64,000 bases of DNA, taken from Thermaerobacter marianensis DSM 12885. Lineage in GTDB: Bacteria; Bacillota; Sulfobacillia; Thermaerobacterales; Thermaerobacteraceae. Made by a program: the position numbers and the translations under genes. Positions 36,304-47,371 of the stretch are shown piece after piece. Numbering within the stretch: position 1 is the stretch's first letter; the number at the start of each line of letters is the position of its first letter. The stretch lies in NCBI RefSeq assembly GCF_000184705.1, contig NC_014831.1, positions 2,046,001 to 2,110,000 on the forward strand. Direction: 5' to 3'. The notes below the pieces were generated by a model. The model searched no databases. It was not told the origin of the DNA and worked only from the letters and a program-made list of their open reading frames with translations.

Positions 36304-39300
36304 CTACCCGGCGTTCCGCAGGCCGGCGGCGATGCCGAGGATGGAGAGCAGGAGCGCCCGCTCCAGGGCGGGCCGCTGGGGGTCGTCCGGCGGCGCCGAG
36401 CGGTACCGCGCCAGCAGTTCGACCTGCAGGTAGCTGATGGGGTCGACGTAGGGGTTGCGCAGGGCCGTCTGGCGCGCCAGCACGGGGTGATGGGCCAGGA
36501 GCGGGCCGCCGAAGGTCTCCTCCAAGAGCTCGCGGGTGCGCAGGAACGCCTGCTCCAGGCGCGGGAAGAACCGGCCCGCCAGCGGCTCGGGCACCAGCCG
36601 CAGGTACTCCCGGGCCACAGCCAGGTCCGCCTTGGCCAGGGCCAGGGCGGCGCCGTCCAGCACCGAGCGGAAGAAGGGCCAGCGGGCGAACATCTCCTGG
36701 CGCAGGTCGCGGGGGACCGCGGCCAGCCCCTCGGCCAGCCCGTACCAGCCCGGCAGCAGCAGGCGCACCTGGGTCCAGGCCATGACCCAGGGGATGGCCC
36801 GCAGGTCCTGGACCCGCCGGGCGCGGCCGGTGCGGGCCACGGGGCGGGAGGCGATCTTCAGAGCGGCGATCTCCCGGATGGGCGTGAAGTGCTCGAAGAA
36901 CTCGAAGAAGCCGGGCTCTGCCAGCAGCTGGCGGTACGCCTCGGCAGACCGCGCCGCGGCCCGGTCCATGGCCTCCCGCCAGACAGGGGGAACGGCGGCG
37001 GATCCACCGCCGGCAAGGGGCTCCTGTGCCCGTCGCGGGTCCTCAAACCGCACCGGGCTTTCGGATCGTGCCGAGCCGCGGGGCGGCACCTCGGGCGCTA
37101 CCGAGCTTCGCCCCCCGGTCTCGCCCGAGCTTGCGGGTTGTAGGGCAGATGGCGCCGGGCTCCCGGGCCCGGCCACCGGGCTGGGTTCGTCCGATCCGGC
37201 CACCGCGTGGCCGGGTGCCACCGGGCTGCCAGGCCGGACCGCCGGGCCGCGTTCGTCCGGGTCAGAGGCCGCCTGGTCGGGCACGGCCGTGTCCCGGGCC
37301 GCCGCCAGCAGAAAATGGTACAAAAGTTGCTCCAGGTTGCGCAGGGCCAGCTCGGGGTGGGCGTAGCGGTCGGCCAGGGCCTCGCCCTGCTCGGTCAGCC
37401 GCAGGCGCCGGCCCACGGTGCCCGGCGGCAGGCTGGCAATAGCGCGGCCGGCGGTTCCTCCCCCGCCACGGGCCGTGGAGGTGCCGCGGCCGTGGAAGAA
37501 GGACACCGGGATTCCCGCCGCCCGTGCCACCGCCGTGATGCCCTCCTGCGCCCGGTAGAGGGCCCAGTTGGCGGCCAGGTACCCGGCGTCCTTGCTGGAG
37601 TCGGAGTAGCCGATCATCACCTCGCAGCCCCCCCGGGCCCGGGCGTGGGCGCCGAAGACGGGGTTCCGCAGCAGCCGCTCCATGGCCGCCGGAGCCGCCT
37701 CCAGGTCCGCCAGGGTCTCGAAGAGGGGGACCACGTCGAAGGGCAGGGGCTGCCCGGGCCGGTAGAGGCCCGCCTCCCGCGCCAGGACGAAGACCTCCAG
37801 CACGTCGGCGGGGCCGCGGCAACCGCTGATGATGTAGGCACCCCGGCCCTGCCACGCTCGCAGAGCGCCCAGGGCCACGGCCAGCTCGCGGGTCCGGGGC
37901 ACGTAACCCACCGGCGCCAGGGGGCGGGGGGTGGCCAGCTCGCGGGTGAGCCGTTCCTCCCGCGCCGCGGGATCCAGCGCGAGATAGTCCGCGGCCGGCA
38001 TGACGCCGCCGGCTTCCAGGAGCTCCGCTACGGCCCGCCCGTGGGCCTCGGCGTGCTCCCGCACGTCGAGCGGCGCCATGGCCTCACCGAACACCTGGGC
38101 CCGCCAGCGCAAGGGCCGTACCAGGGTCGCGGCCGCCTCGCCGAGCCCGGCGGCCTCGAGGCCGCGTTCGACCTGGTGGAGAAGCCCGGCCAGGTCGCCC
38201 GGATCGGCCGCCGAGTCCGATTCGTCGCGCGGGCCCGACCGGGGCGGGCGGGCCGGCGTGTCCGGACGGTTCGCGTCGTTGGCACGGTCCGGACAAACCA
38301 AAGGATCCGGCCGCTCAGGCCGCCCTTTCCCCTCCCCCTCGCCTTCGTGACGAAGGCCCGGCAGGGTGGCCGGTGTCTCGACCGTAAAGGGGCGCTGCAC
38401 CGCAATGGTCGCACCCCCACCGGCACCGGCCCCGTCACCCCACACCTCCTCGGGCACGGTGCGCGCCGCCCACGCCCGCTGCAACCGGTAGACGAACTGG
38501 CGATAGGGCTCACCGAGGAAGCGGCCCGGCGTCCCGTTGACGGTCCGTGCCGCCCGGGGGTGTCCGCCGCCGGCTTCGGCATCCGGCCCCGGGTCCGGTG
38601 CGGCGGCCGTCCCGGCCCCGGGGCCACCCGCCGGTCCATCCCCCCGTTCGCCCGCTGCGTCCGCCCTCTCGGGCTGCGTGACTCCCGCGCCCCCCGCCAG
38701 CAGGGCGATCGCCGCGCCCTGCAGCGACGGCAGCGGCGGCAGCAGCGCCCGTTCCTCCGCCACGGAAAGGTCCCGGGTGAGGGCCGCCAGACCCTCGGCG
38801 TACTTGCGGGCGATCTCCGCCCGGGCGTACCCCTGGGCCCAGGCCGTCACCTCGGGGGTCACGAAGGGGTTGCCGTCCCGGTCGCCGCCGATCCAGCTGC
38901 GGAAGGCGAGGGGCGGGGGAAGAACCGGCCGCCGCCCATAATAGGCGGCCACCGCCTGTTCGAGGGCGTCCATCAGCCGCGGCACGGCCTCCCAGAGGGT
39001 GGTGGGCAGGTAGTAGAGCCCGCCCCGGACCTCGTCCTCCACCCGGGGCGGTGCCGGCCGCAGCTCGCGGGTGGTCCAGAGGAGCGTCACCCGCGCCAGG
39101 ACCTCGGGCAGCTGGGCCTCCCCGCGCTCCAGCCGGTCCAGGGTCCGGTTGAGCTCCAGCAGGTGGTGGCGCAGGGTGCGCCGGCGGGTTTCCGTGGGAT
39201 GGGCGGTGAAGGTCAGCACCAGCCGGGCCGAGGCAAGGAGCCTCACGACGTCGTCGTAGCTCAGGCCCCGGGCCTTGAGCTGGCCGACCAGGGCCAGCAG

Positions 39301-39714
39301 CGACTCCGGCCGCGGGTGGTCGGGCGTGCTGGCCCGCTCGCGCTGCCGGTTCACCCGCACCCGGTGCCGCTCTTCCGCCAGGTTGACCAGGTGGAAGTAG
39401 GTCGAGAAGGCCCGGATCAACCCCTCCGCCTCGGTCACCGAGAGACTGCCCACCTGAGCTCGGAGCGCCTTGCGCGCCGCCTCGTCGCCGGGATGCTGGC
39501 GCAGGTGCTTGGTGCGGGCGCGGATGTCCTCCTCGAGCTCGAAGAGGCGGTCGCCGGAGAGGCGGCGGATCGCCTCGCCCAGGGCACGCCCGAGGAGGTC
39601 GACCTCTTGCTTCAACAGGGGGTAGAGGTCTTCCTCGCTGCGGCTGCGATACGCCGGTTCGCCATGTTCGGGTGCGCCATGTCCGGATGGGTATACCGCC
39701 GTGGAATCGGCCAT
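36304..39714 (-). CDS. ppc: Phosphoenolpyruvate carboxylase
   Basis: 1136 residues from ATG 39714 (GGAGGCGG upstream). It carboxylates PEP to oxaloacetate and refills the TCA cycle. Catalytic segments: [17 protein letters not shown] (essential His), [54 protein letters not shown] and the C-terminal LRNAG (usually LRNTG). It is about 200 residues longer than most bacterial enzymes. The excess is two low-complexity Ala/Gly/Pro/Arg insertions, around residues 340-510 and 810-900; the second carries two GTTCGTCC words. A TTGCGG/TATAAA promoter lies about 90 bases upstream. Confidence 0.95.
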   Translation of the reverse strand: MADSTAVYPSGHGAPEHGEPAYRSRSEEDLYPLLKQEVDLLGRALGEAIRRLSGDRLFELEEDIRARTKHLRQHPGDEAARKALRAQVGSLSVTEAEGLIRAFSTYFHLVNLAEERHRVRVNRQRERASTPDHPRPESLLALVGQLKARGLSYDDVVRLLASARLVLTFTAHPTETRRRTLRHHLLELNRTLDRLERGEAQLPEVLARVTLLWTTRELRPAPPRVEDEVRGGLYYLPTTLWEAVPRLMDALEQAVAAYYGRRPVLPPPLAFRSWIGGDRDGNPFVTPEVTAWAQGYARAEIARKYAEGLAALTRDLSVAEERALLPPLPSLQGAAIALLAGGAGVTQPERADAAGERGDGPAGGPGAGTAAAPDPGPDAEAGGGHPRAARTVNGTPGRFLGEPYRQFVYRLQRAWAARTVPEEVWGDGAGAGGGATIAVQRPFTVETPATLPGLRHEGEGEGKGRPERPDPLVCPDRANDANRPDTPARPPRSGPRDESDSAADPGDLAGLLHQVERGLEAAGLGEAAATLVRPLRWRAQVFGEAMAPLDVREHAEAHGRAVAELLEAGGVMPAADYLALDPAAREERLTRELATPRPLAPVGYVPRTRELAVALGALRAWQGRGAYIISGCRGPADVLEVFVLAREAGLYRPGQPLPFDVVPLFETLADLEAAPAAMERLLRNPVFGAHARARGGCEVMIGYSDSSKDAGYLAANWALYRAQEGITAVARAAGIPVSFFHGRGTSTARGGGGTAGRAIASLPPGTVGRRLRLTEQGEALADRYAHPELALRNLEQLLYHFLLAAARDTAVPDQAASDPDERGPAVRPGSPVAPGHAVAGSDEPSPVAGPGSPAPSALQPASSGETGGRSSVAPEVPPRGSARSESPVRFEDPRRAQEPLAGGGSAAVPPVWREAMDRAAARSAEAYRQLLAEPGFFEFFEHFTPIREIAALKIASRPVARTGRARRVQDLRAIPWVMAWTQVRLLLPGWYGLAEGLAAVPRDLRQEMFARWPFFRSVLDGAALALAKADLAVAREYLRLVPEPLAGRFFPRLEQAFLRTRELLEETFGGPLLAHHPVLARQTALRNPYVDPISYLQVELLARYRSAPPDDPQRPALERALLLSILGIAAGLRNAG

Positions 39715-39799
39715 GGAGGTCCGCCTCCGCTCGGGGTGCCGCCGTGTCGGGACCGGTTCCGTCCGGCTGCTGCGCCTGGTCCGCTGAGGTCTTACCCCA

Positions 39800-39827
39800 T
39801 TTATACCGGACGAGCGGTGACCCGCAA
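39800..39827 (-). promoter_or_regulatory. Promoter of ppc
   Basis: On the minus strand TTGCGG (39827-39822), 16 bases, TATAAA (39805-39800). It lies about 85 bases before the ppc ATG, in the gap between thrB and ppc. Confidence 0.6.
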
Positions 39828-39906
39828 CCGGTATGGCCCCGACCGAAGGCGCCCCCAAGCTGGATGTGGCCATCCGAAGTAGGTGCGGCGTCACCGACGA
39901 TCTTCA

Positions 39907-40986
39907 TCACCGCGCCGGGGTGTCGACGGCCGCCGGGGCTTGCACCGACCCGAACGCGGAGCCCAGGGGTGGGACGCCCCGCCTCGCACCCCGTCCCCCT
40001 CTGGAGCGTAGGACCACCCCGCACCGGCACCCCGGTCCCCCCGCGGGACAGACGCCCACCCGTCCCCGCAGCCCCGTCCCCGCAAGACGGGCCGCCAAGG
40101 CTTTGACGACCGCCTTCACCCGTTCGGGCGGCACCAAGGCCAGCACGCTGGGCCCGGCGCCGCTCAGGCAGGCACCATCGGCCCCCGCCGCGACGGCCCG
40201 GCGGATGAGATCGTCGAGCCAGGGGAAGAGGGCCATCCGGTACGGCTGGTGCAGGCGATCCTGCATCGCCTCGCCCAGCAGGTCCCCGCTCCCGGTGGTC
40301 AGGGCGTACACCAGGAGGGCGGCCCGGGCGGCGTTGAAGGCGGCATCGACGTGGTCCACCGCCTGCGGCAGCGCCTGACGCGCCTCGTGGGTGAAACTGC
40401 TCGTGGCCGGGACGGCCAGCACCGCCATCCATGACCCGCCCAGGGGCACCTGCACCGCCCGCCACCGGCCCTCCGCGTCCCGCCACGCCACCACCGCCCC
40501 ACCGTATAGCGCCGCGGCCACGTTGTCCGCGTGCCCCTCCAAGTCCGCCGCGATCTGCAGGAGATCGTCCCGGCCCAGCGGGCGCCCCGCCCTACGCAGC
40601 CACTGGTTGGCGACCGCCAGGCCGGCGACGATGGCCGCAGCACTCGACCCCAACCCCCGGGCGGGAGGAATGGTGCTGCGAACGGCCAGGCGCCAGGCGG
40701 GCGGGTGGGCCAGCCCGGCCCGGGCGAAGGCAGCACAGATGGCGCGGACCACCAGGTTCTCCTCAGGGGGGGCCGCGGCCGGACCGCGGCCGCGAAGGTT
40801 CCACCGGACCTCCTGTTCGTCACAGGTCCACCGCCGCGGATCCACTTCCGCCGGCCTGAGCCATGCGCGCAGTTCCCATCCCGGCAGCGCCAGGCCGAGG
40901 CAGTCGAAACCGGGCCCCAGATTGGCACTGGTAGCCGGTACTCGGGCCCAGGCGACCGCCCGCACGGGAACCGCCTCGGGTGGCAT
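39907..40986 (-). CDS. thrB: Homoserine kinase
   Basis: 359 residues from ATG 40986. GHMP kinase motifs: ARVPATSANLGPGFDCLGLAL, the ATP loop PPARGLGSSAAAIVAG, ADLEGHADNVAAALYGG, and GACLSGAGPSVLALV near the C-terminus. It phosphorylates homoserine to O-phosphohomoserine, the substrate of ThrC upstream. About 45 extra residues at the C-terminus are Arg/Gly-rich. A 275-base spacer separates it from thrC; the thrB frame stays open through that spacer, but the sequence there has no similarity to the family. Confidence 0.93.
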   Translation of the reverse strand: MPPEAVPVRAVAWARVPATSANLGPGFDCLGLALPGWELRAWLRPAEVDPRRWTCDEQEVRWNLRGRGPAAAPPEENLVVRAICAAFARAGLAHPPAWRLAVRSTIPPARGLGSSAAAIVAGLAVANQWLRRAGRPLGRDDLLQIAADLEGHADNVAAALYGGAVVAWRDAEGRWRAVQVPLGGSWMAVLAVPATSSFTHEARQALPQAVDHVDAAFNAARAALLVYALTTGSGDLLGEAMQDRLHQPYRMALFPWLDDLIRRAVAAGADGACLSGAGPSVLALVPPERVKAVVKALAARLAGTGLRGRVGVCPAGGPGCRCGVVLRSRGGRGARRGVPPLGSAFGSVQAPAAVDTPAR

Positions 40987-41261
40987 CCGTGTGCCCTCGC
41001 CCCGAGGCCATCCCTTCGCCCGGGCCGCGGTGCCCTGGTCGTTCCCAGGCGACCCCCGAAGAGGGGGCTTCACGCCTGCTTCGCGACCTTCGCCGCCGGC
41101 AGGCTCCCCCGGCTCTTCCCCCCGGTCACGGCCCCCCGCCCCCTGCGGACCACGATGGTCCTGCCCTTCATCGGGACCGCCACGGCCGCCCACCCTGTTG
41201 CGCCCGCGGCGGTCCCCCGCCCCTCGTCGCCAACCCCGTCCCGATGGTCCTCGCCCGTCTT

Positions 41262-42431
41262 TCATCCCGACCGACCTCCCACGGGTACCGAAAGCAAGTG
41301 CCGCACGATGGCGTCGGGTTCGAGGGCCTCGGCTTCCAGCGCAGCGAGGTCCGCCGGCGCCGGCCCGCCCTGACCTGCCCGGGCAGCCCGCAAGGCCGTA
41401 TCGACGTCCTTCAAACCGTGCCCCGTCAGCACGCACACCACGGGCCCCTTCGGCACCTCCCAGCCGGGTTCGTCCCCTTGGGCCAGCTTGAGCAGGCCCG
41501 CCACGGAGGCCGCCGAGGCCGGCTCGGCGAAGACCCCTTCCCGCCGGGCCAGGAGCCGCTGGGCCGCCAGGATCTCGTCGTCGCGGACCGCCAGCACCCG
41601 CCCGCCGGTCTCCCGCACCGCCGCCAGGGCCCGCTCCCCGTACACGGGCCGGCCGATGCGGATGGCCGACGCCACCGTCTGCGGCCGGTCGACGGGCTGA
41701 CCGCGGACCAGGGGCGCCGCCCCCTCGGCCTGGACCCCGTAGAGCCGCGGCATCCGCCGGAGGCGTCCGGCCGCCGCGTAGGCGGAAAACCCCATGTGGT
41801 AGGCGGTGATATTGCCGCCGTTGCCCACGGGGAGGAACACGGCCGCCGGTTCGTCCAGGCCGAGGGCGGCCAGCTGGTCCGCCACCTCGAAGGCGGCCGT
41901 CTTCTGGCCCTCGAGGCGGTCAGGGTTGAGGGAGTTGACCAGGACCAGTTCCGGCCGCTCGGCCACCACCTGCCGCACCGCGGCCAGGGCGTCGTCGAAG
42001 CTGCCCCGCACGGGCAGGATCCGCGCCCCGCAGGCCACGGCCTGCCCCACCTTGCCCGCCGCCACACCCCCCGCCGGAAGCACCAGCCAGCAGTCCATGC
42101 CCGCCCGGGCCGCGTAGGCGGCCGCAGCCGCCGCCGTGTTGCCCGTGGAAGCGCAGATCACCGCCCGGGCGCCCCGGGCCCGGGCGCAGGTCAGGGCGAT
42201 GGTCATGCCCCGGTCCTTGAAGGATCCCGTCGGGTTGGCCCCCTCGAACTTGAGGAACACCGCCGGCGGCCGCCGGTCGGGGGGCAGTTCCTGCAGCAGC
42301 CGGTCCGCCCGGATCAGCGGCGTGTCGCCTTCACCCAGGGTAAGCGGCTCCGCTCCCGGCGGTACCGGGAGCCAGTCGCGGTAGCGGGCGATGATGCCCT
42401 GGCGCGGGACGTCTGGGACGCGGCGGTTCAT
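41262..42431 (-). CDS. thrC: Threonine synthase
   Basis: 389 residues from ATG 42431 (GGGAGAGGGG upstream; an earlier in-frame ATG lies inside the T-box terminator region). PLP lysine in NPTGSFKDRGM, phosphate loop ICASTGNTAAAAAAYAA, LPVGNGGNITAY. It turns O-phosphohomoserine into threonine. It is first in thrC-thrB and under the T-box leader. Two GTTCGTCC words inside encode LDEPAA and GDEPGW. Confidence 0.95.
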   Translation of the reverse strand: MNRRVPDVPRQGIIARYRDWLPVPPGAEPLTLGEGDTPLIRADRLLQELPPDRRPPAVFLKFEGANPTGSFKDRGMTIALTCARARGARAVICASTGNTAAAAAAYAARAGMDCWLVLPAGGVAAGKVGQAVACGARILPVRGSFDDALAAVRQVVAERPELVLVNSLNPDRLEGQKTAAFEVADQLAALGLDEPAAVFLPVGNGGNITAYHMGFSAYAAAGRLRRMPRLYGVQAEGAAPLVRGQPVDRPQTVASAIRIGRPVYGERALAAVRETGGRVLAVRDDEILAAQRLLARREGVFAEPASAASVAGLLKLAQGDEPGWEVPKGPVVCVLTGHGLKDVDTALRAARAGQGGPAPADLAALEAEALEPDAIVRHLLSVPVGGRSG

Positions 42432-42464
42432 CTCGTCCGACCCCTCTCCCTGGTGCAAAATCAA

Positions 42465-43022
42465 ACGGCCTCGCGTCCCGTTAGGGACGCGAGGCCGTGC
42501 TCGCGCGGTTCCACCCTACTTGATCCCCGGGTCTTGGTGCCCCGCGGCGGCCCCACCCCACCGGGCCCACCGGCCGGACCGGACGACCCGGTCACCGAGC
42601 CGCGCCGCCATGGTGGAGAGCACGCCGAGGCACGTCCCCGTGGATCCCCTCGTCGCCCGTAAGGGGGGCTGCCCCGCCTGGCTACTCCCGCGTGCGGACG
42701 GCTCGTCACGGCGAAGGGGGGTGCATCGAAGTCGGGCCGGCCTGACGTTCCGTCCTGCCCCGGTTTTGCCCGCCCGCCGTCGGGTCCCGCCCCGTCCTGC
42801 GATGGTGCCGGCATGGGGATGCAGGCCGGCGGTGCCCCCGGCAGACGGCAATCGGTACGCGGTTTCACCGGCGGCTCCCGGAGGGTTTTCGGCCCGGCCA
42901 GGTGCGGGGGCTCTCAGCCGCGACCCCCGTCTCTGGACACCGGCTGGGGGCCTACTCGTTCCGGTCATCGCGCACGCCGAGATGACGCATTCCCTTGGTC
43001 CGGACGGCCTTGGGAACGCTTT
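42465..43022 (-). ncRNA. T-box riboswitch (threonine)
   Basis: Leader of thrC. The T-box sequence AGGGTGGAACCGCG is at 42517-42504. It is followed by a 15-bp terminator stem with loop TAAC (42498-42465) and TTTGATTTTG. Stem I features upstream: AGTAG at 42956-42952 and, on the facing strand, GTGAAACC at 42868-42861, where ACC is a Thr codon in the specifier position. Uncharged tRNA-Thr would stabilise the antiterminator and allow thrC-thrB transcription. The specifier-to-T-box distance (about 345 bases) is longer than usual. Confidence 0.85.
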
Positions 43023-43028
43023 TGCGGG

Positions 43029-43057
43029 ATTATAGGGCCTGGCCGGACTCGGGTCAA
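43029..43057 (-). promoter_or_regulatory. Promoter of T-box-thrC-thrB
   Basis: TTGACC (43057-43052), exactly 17 bases, TATAAT (43034-43029): a near-consensus sigma-A promoter just before the T-box leader. Confidence 0.85.
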
Positions 43058-43125
43058 GGGGTGTGACCGATCCGGCGAGCCCCCATCGGTACCGAATGGA
43101 AGGTCCGAATGGAAGGTCGGAGCGG

Positions 43126-43554
43126 TCAGGCCCCCACCCGGGTCGCAAACCGGTCGAGAATCACGCCCCATCCGCCACCGAAGGCCTGCTCGGCCCCCGT
43201 GCCTGCCTCGCCGAGGCGCTCCCAACCCCGGTGCTCCAGCTCGACGCGGGTGCCGGTACCCTCGGGATGAAACCGGACCTCCACCTCGGTGGGTCCGGCC
43301 CAGTTGGCCTGGTTCCAGGTGAACACCACCCGGTGGGGCGGATCGTAGACCAGGACCCGGCCGATCTCGTGCTCTTCGCCGTCCCGGAACCGCTCGTAGA
43401 ACCGCCCGCCGGCAAAGCCTTCGAGAATCAGGTCTCCGGCGCGGTCGCCGCCGTAGGAGAACTGCTCCAGCGGCCACCACTGGCCGATACCGGCCGTGAA
43501 GCGGTCAAAGACGTCCTCCACGGGCCTGCGGACGACAACGCTGCGTCGAATCAT
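43126..43554 (-). CDS. AHSA1/SRPBCC-domain protein
   Basis: 142 residues. Helix-grip fold of the AHSA1 type: VVVRRPVEDVFDRFTAG, GGDRAGDLILEGFAGGRFYE, GRVLVYDPPHRVVFTWNQ and TEVEVRFHPEGTGTRVELEHRGWE. Its ATG overlaps the stop of the ArsR gene (ATGA). ArsR-SRPBCC pairs are frequent in bacteria; the domain binds a hydrophobic ligand, but which one is unknown. Confidence 0.88.
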   Translation of the reverse strand: MIRRSVVVRRPVEDVFDRFTAGIGQWWPLEQFSYGGDRAGDLILEGFAGGRFYERFRDGEEHEIGRVLVYDPPHRVVFTWNQANWAGPTEVEVRFHPEGTGTRVELEHRGWERLGEAGTGAEQAFGGGWGVILDRFATRVGA

Positions 43555-43868
43555 CCCTCACCGTCCCCCTCGACGTGGCGGCGGAAGTGCTCCAGGGCGA
43601 CGTCCCAGGTCCTGGCCACCTGGTCCAGCCACCTGCGCACCTCGGCAAACCCTTGCGGGTGAAGGCGGTAGAGCCGGCGCCGCCCCGACTTTTCGACCTC
43701 GACCAAGCCCGCAGCCACGAGGACGGCCAGGTGCTTCGACACCGCCGGCCGGCTGATGGGGAGCGGTCTTGCCAGGGTGCCCACATCCTGCGGCCCCGAC
43801 CGGAGCACGGTGACGATATGGCGCCGCGTCGGGTCCGCCAGGGCCGCGAACGCGCGATCGAGATCCAT
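43551..43868 (-). CDS. ArsR-family transcriptional regulator
   Basis: 105 residues. Winged helix of the ArsR/SmtB type: AALADPTRRHIVTVLRSG, ARPLPISRPAVSKHLAVL, AAGLVEVEKSGRRRLYRLH. No metal-binding cysteines, as usual for the SRPBCC-linked subgroup. The ATG lies only seven bases after a TACCGT -10 box and has a poor RBS, so the mRNA may be leaderless. A perfect operator overlaps the promoter. Confidence 0.9.
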   Translation of the reverse strand: MDLDRAFAALADPTRRHIVTVLRSGPQDVGTLARPLPISRPAVSKHLAVLVAAGLVEVEKSGRRRLYRLHPQGFAEVRRWLDQVARTWDVALEHFRRHVEGDGEG

Positions 43869-43874
43869 GACCTA

Positions 43875-43904
43875 ACGGTAACCGTTTGGTTACCAATTGG
43901 TCAA
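43875..43904 (-). promoter_or_regulatory. Promoter and perfect operator of the arsR-AHSA1 operon
   Basis: GGTAACC-N4-GGTTACC, a perfect 7-4-7 inverted repeat at 43877-43894. It overlaps the spacer and -10 of TTGACC (43904-43899), 18 bases, TACCGT (43880-43875). The expected start of transcription coincides with the ATG at 43868. Confidence 0.75.
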
Positions 43905-44105
43905 GACCCCTTTGCCACAAGGTTGAAGAGCGTGGTGCTTGCGTCGTACTCCACAAATGCTTGCCGCGATCGTGCTTCCCGATTCGATCCGGGCAGGAAC
44001 CGCCTCTCCCCCCGCCGTATCCGGTGGGCAACGAGGCTGGGCAACCGGTGGACCGGGGATCACCGCGGCAGCGGGCCGTCCGCAGCGATGGGCCGGAGGA
44101 ACCGG

Positions 44106-46145
<2,040 letters not shown>

Positions 46146-46149
46146 GCCG

Positions 46150-46184
46150 AAGGGGGCTGGGCCGGTGGAGGCCCCAGCCCCCTT
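46150..46184. terminator. Bidirectional terminator
   Basis: AAGGGGGCTGGGCC and GGCCCCAGCCCCCTT pair over 14 bp with one bulged base and a 6-base loop, in the gap between convergent stop codons. A short A/T run flanks each side. It should end both the synthetase and the AhpD-like transcripts. Confidence 0.75.
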
Positions 46185-46566
46185 ACGCATCGTCTTTGGC
46201 ACGGCTCGCAGCGGCTTCGGCCTCCAGTTCCTCCAGCACCGCCACGGCCCGCCGCACGTGGGGAATCGTGATCGACCCGCCCACGATCAGCGCCACGCCG
46301 AAGATCTCGAAGAACTCGTCCCGGGTGACGCCTTCGTTGTGGCACTGGATCATGTGGTAGGTGACGCAGTCGTCGCACCGCAGGACCAGCGACGCCACCA
46401 GCCCCAGCATCTCCTTGACCTTGCTGGACAGCGCCCCGGGCTTGTAGGCCTGCCCGTCCAGATTGAAGAACCGGCGTACCACCAGGTTGTCGTGGGCCAG
46501 GATCTTCTCGTTCATCTCGGTGCGGAAGCGGTGGAACGCATCGAGCCGCTCGCCCATGTGAGGCAT
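46183..46566 (-). CDS. Carboxymuconolactone decarboxylase / AhpD-like protein
   Basis: 127 residues. CMD fold with the AhpD-type redox motif LRCDDCVTYHM (Cys-x2-Cys-x3-His) and GVTRDEFFEIFGVALIVGG. It may act as a disulfide-based peroxide reductase partner rather than a true decarboxylase. Start uncertain: AAGGAG lies just two bases before ATG 46566, so ATG 46557 or GTG 46569 are alternatives. Upstream to 46860, about 290 bases show no gene. Confidence 0.85.
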   Translation of the reverse strand: MPHMGERLDAFHRFRTEMNEKILAHDNLVVRRFFNLDGQAYKPGALSSKVKEMLGLVASLVLRCDDCVTYHMIQCHNEGVTRDEFFEIFGVALIVGGSITIPHVRRAVAVLEELEAEAAASRAKDDA

Positions 46567-46866
46567 CACTCCTTGACCTCGTGATGGTGATGGCGGCCTC
46601 GTGGTGACCTCCCGGCGTCGGCCCGGGTAGGGCGGGATCGGGGGACGGCACTAGTCGAGAGCGGCCGTCGGATGGCGTCCAACGGATAGCGTATACTGAC
46701 CGGTGCCAAGCGCGCACCATCCACCCACCCGTGCTGGTCGTTTACCGGCTGCCGACCAATACGTGGAGATTCGCAATGGTTCTCCGGTGGTCCTGGGTGC
46801 TGCTGTACGTCGAGTTCACGGAGCGGGCGGACATTCTAGCAGGTGAGCTGCTGACCGAGTGAACCC

Positions 46867-47340
46867 CTAAACAGCCGCACTAAGCCTGGCAGCGTAACAA
46901 CGGCCTATTGCGGCCACCGTCTCGGCGAGGTGGTGCCGATCAGCACCTACTGGCTTGGCAATCTCAAGGGCGCAGGAAAGGCCTGGGAATTCCCAGTCAG
47001 CGACGCATACGGCTGTTCGCCCCAATCGACCTGGGCCGTCTGGCTCCACGCGTCCATGAGAGGGAGGTAGGGCTCCGTCCCGGGGCGGCGTACCCGTGCG
47101 ACGAATTACCGCATCGCGGACTCCGCACCCTGAAAACCGTACTGCTCCACCAAGCGCTGGCCGAACCACCGGCCGTATGAGGGTGCTTTCGCGGCGCCGC
47201 CTGTTTCGACTAAGCTGGGGATCCATGTGTCTGCTTGTTCGGCTGTTATCGCGTGACCGTTACTGGCGTCATAGTGATAACTCCACCAACCGGCCCGTCC
47301 ACCATAGATGGGTCCAAGGCTCGTCAACTACGCCCACGTT
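46867..47340 (-). mobile_element. Remnant of an IS21-family transposase (IstA)
   Basis: In one frame KAPSYGRWFGQRLVEQYGFQ and GAESAMR stop at 47106. In another, LMDAWSQTAQVDWGEQPYAS (the QVDWGE at 47016-47033) matches the first catalytic Asp region of IS21 IstA; a third frame continues IAKPVGADRHHLAET. At least two frameshifts and missing ends make it dead. No IstB and no terminal repeats are seen. It sits exactly at the downstream end of the low-GC catabolic operon. Confidence 0.6.
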
Positions 47341-47371
47341 GATGGCCCGTGACGTCGTACGAACGGCGAAT

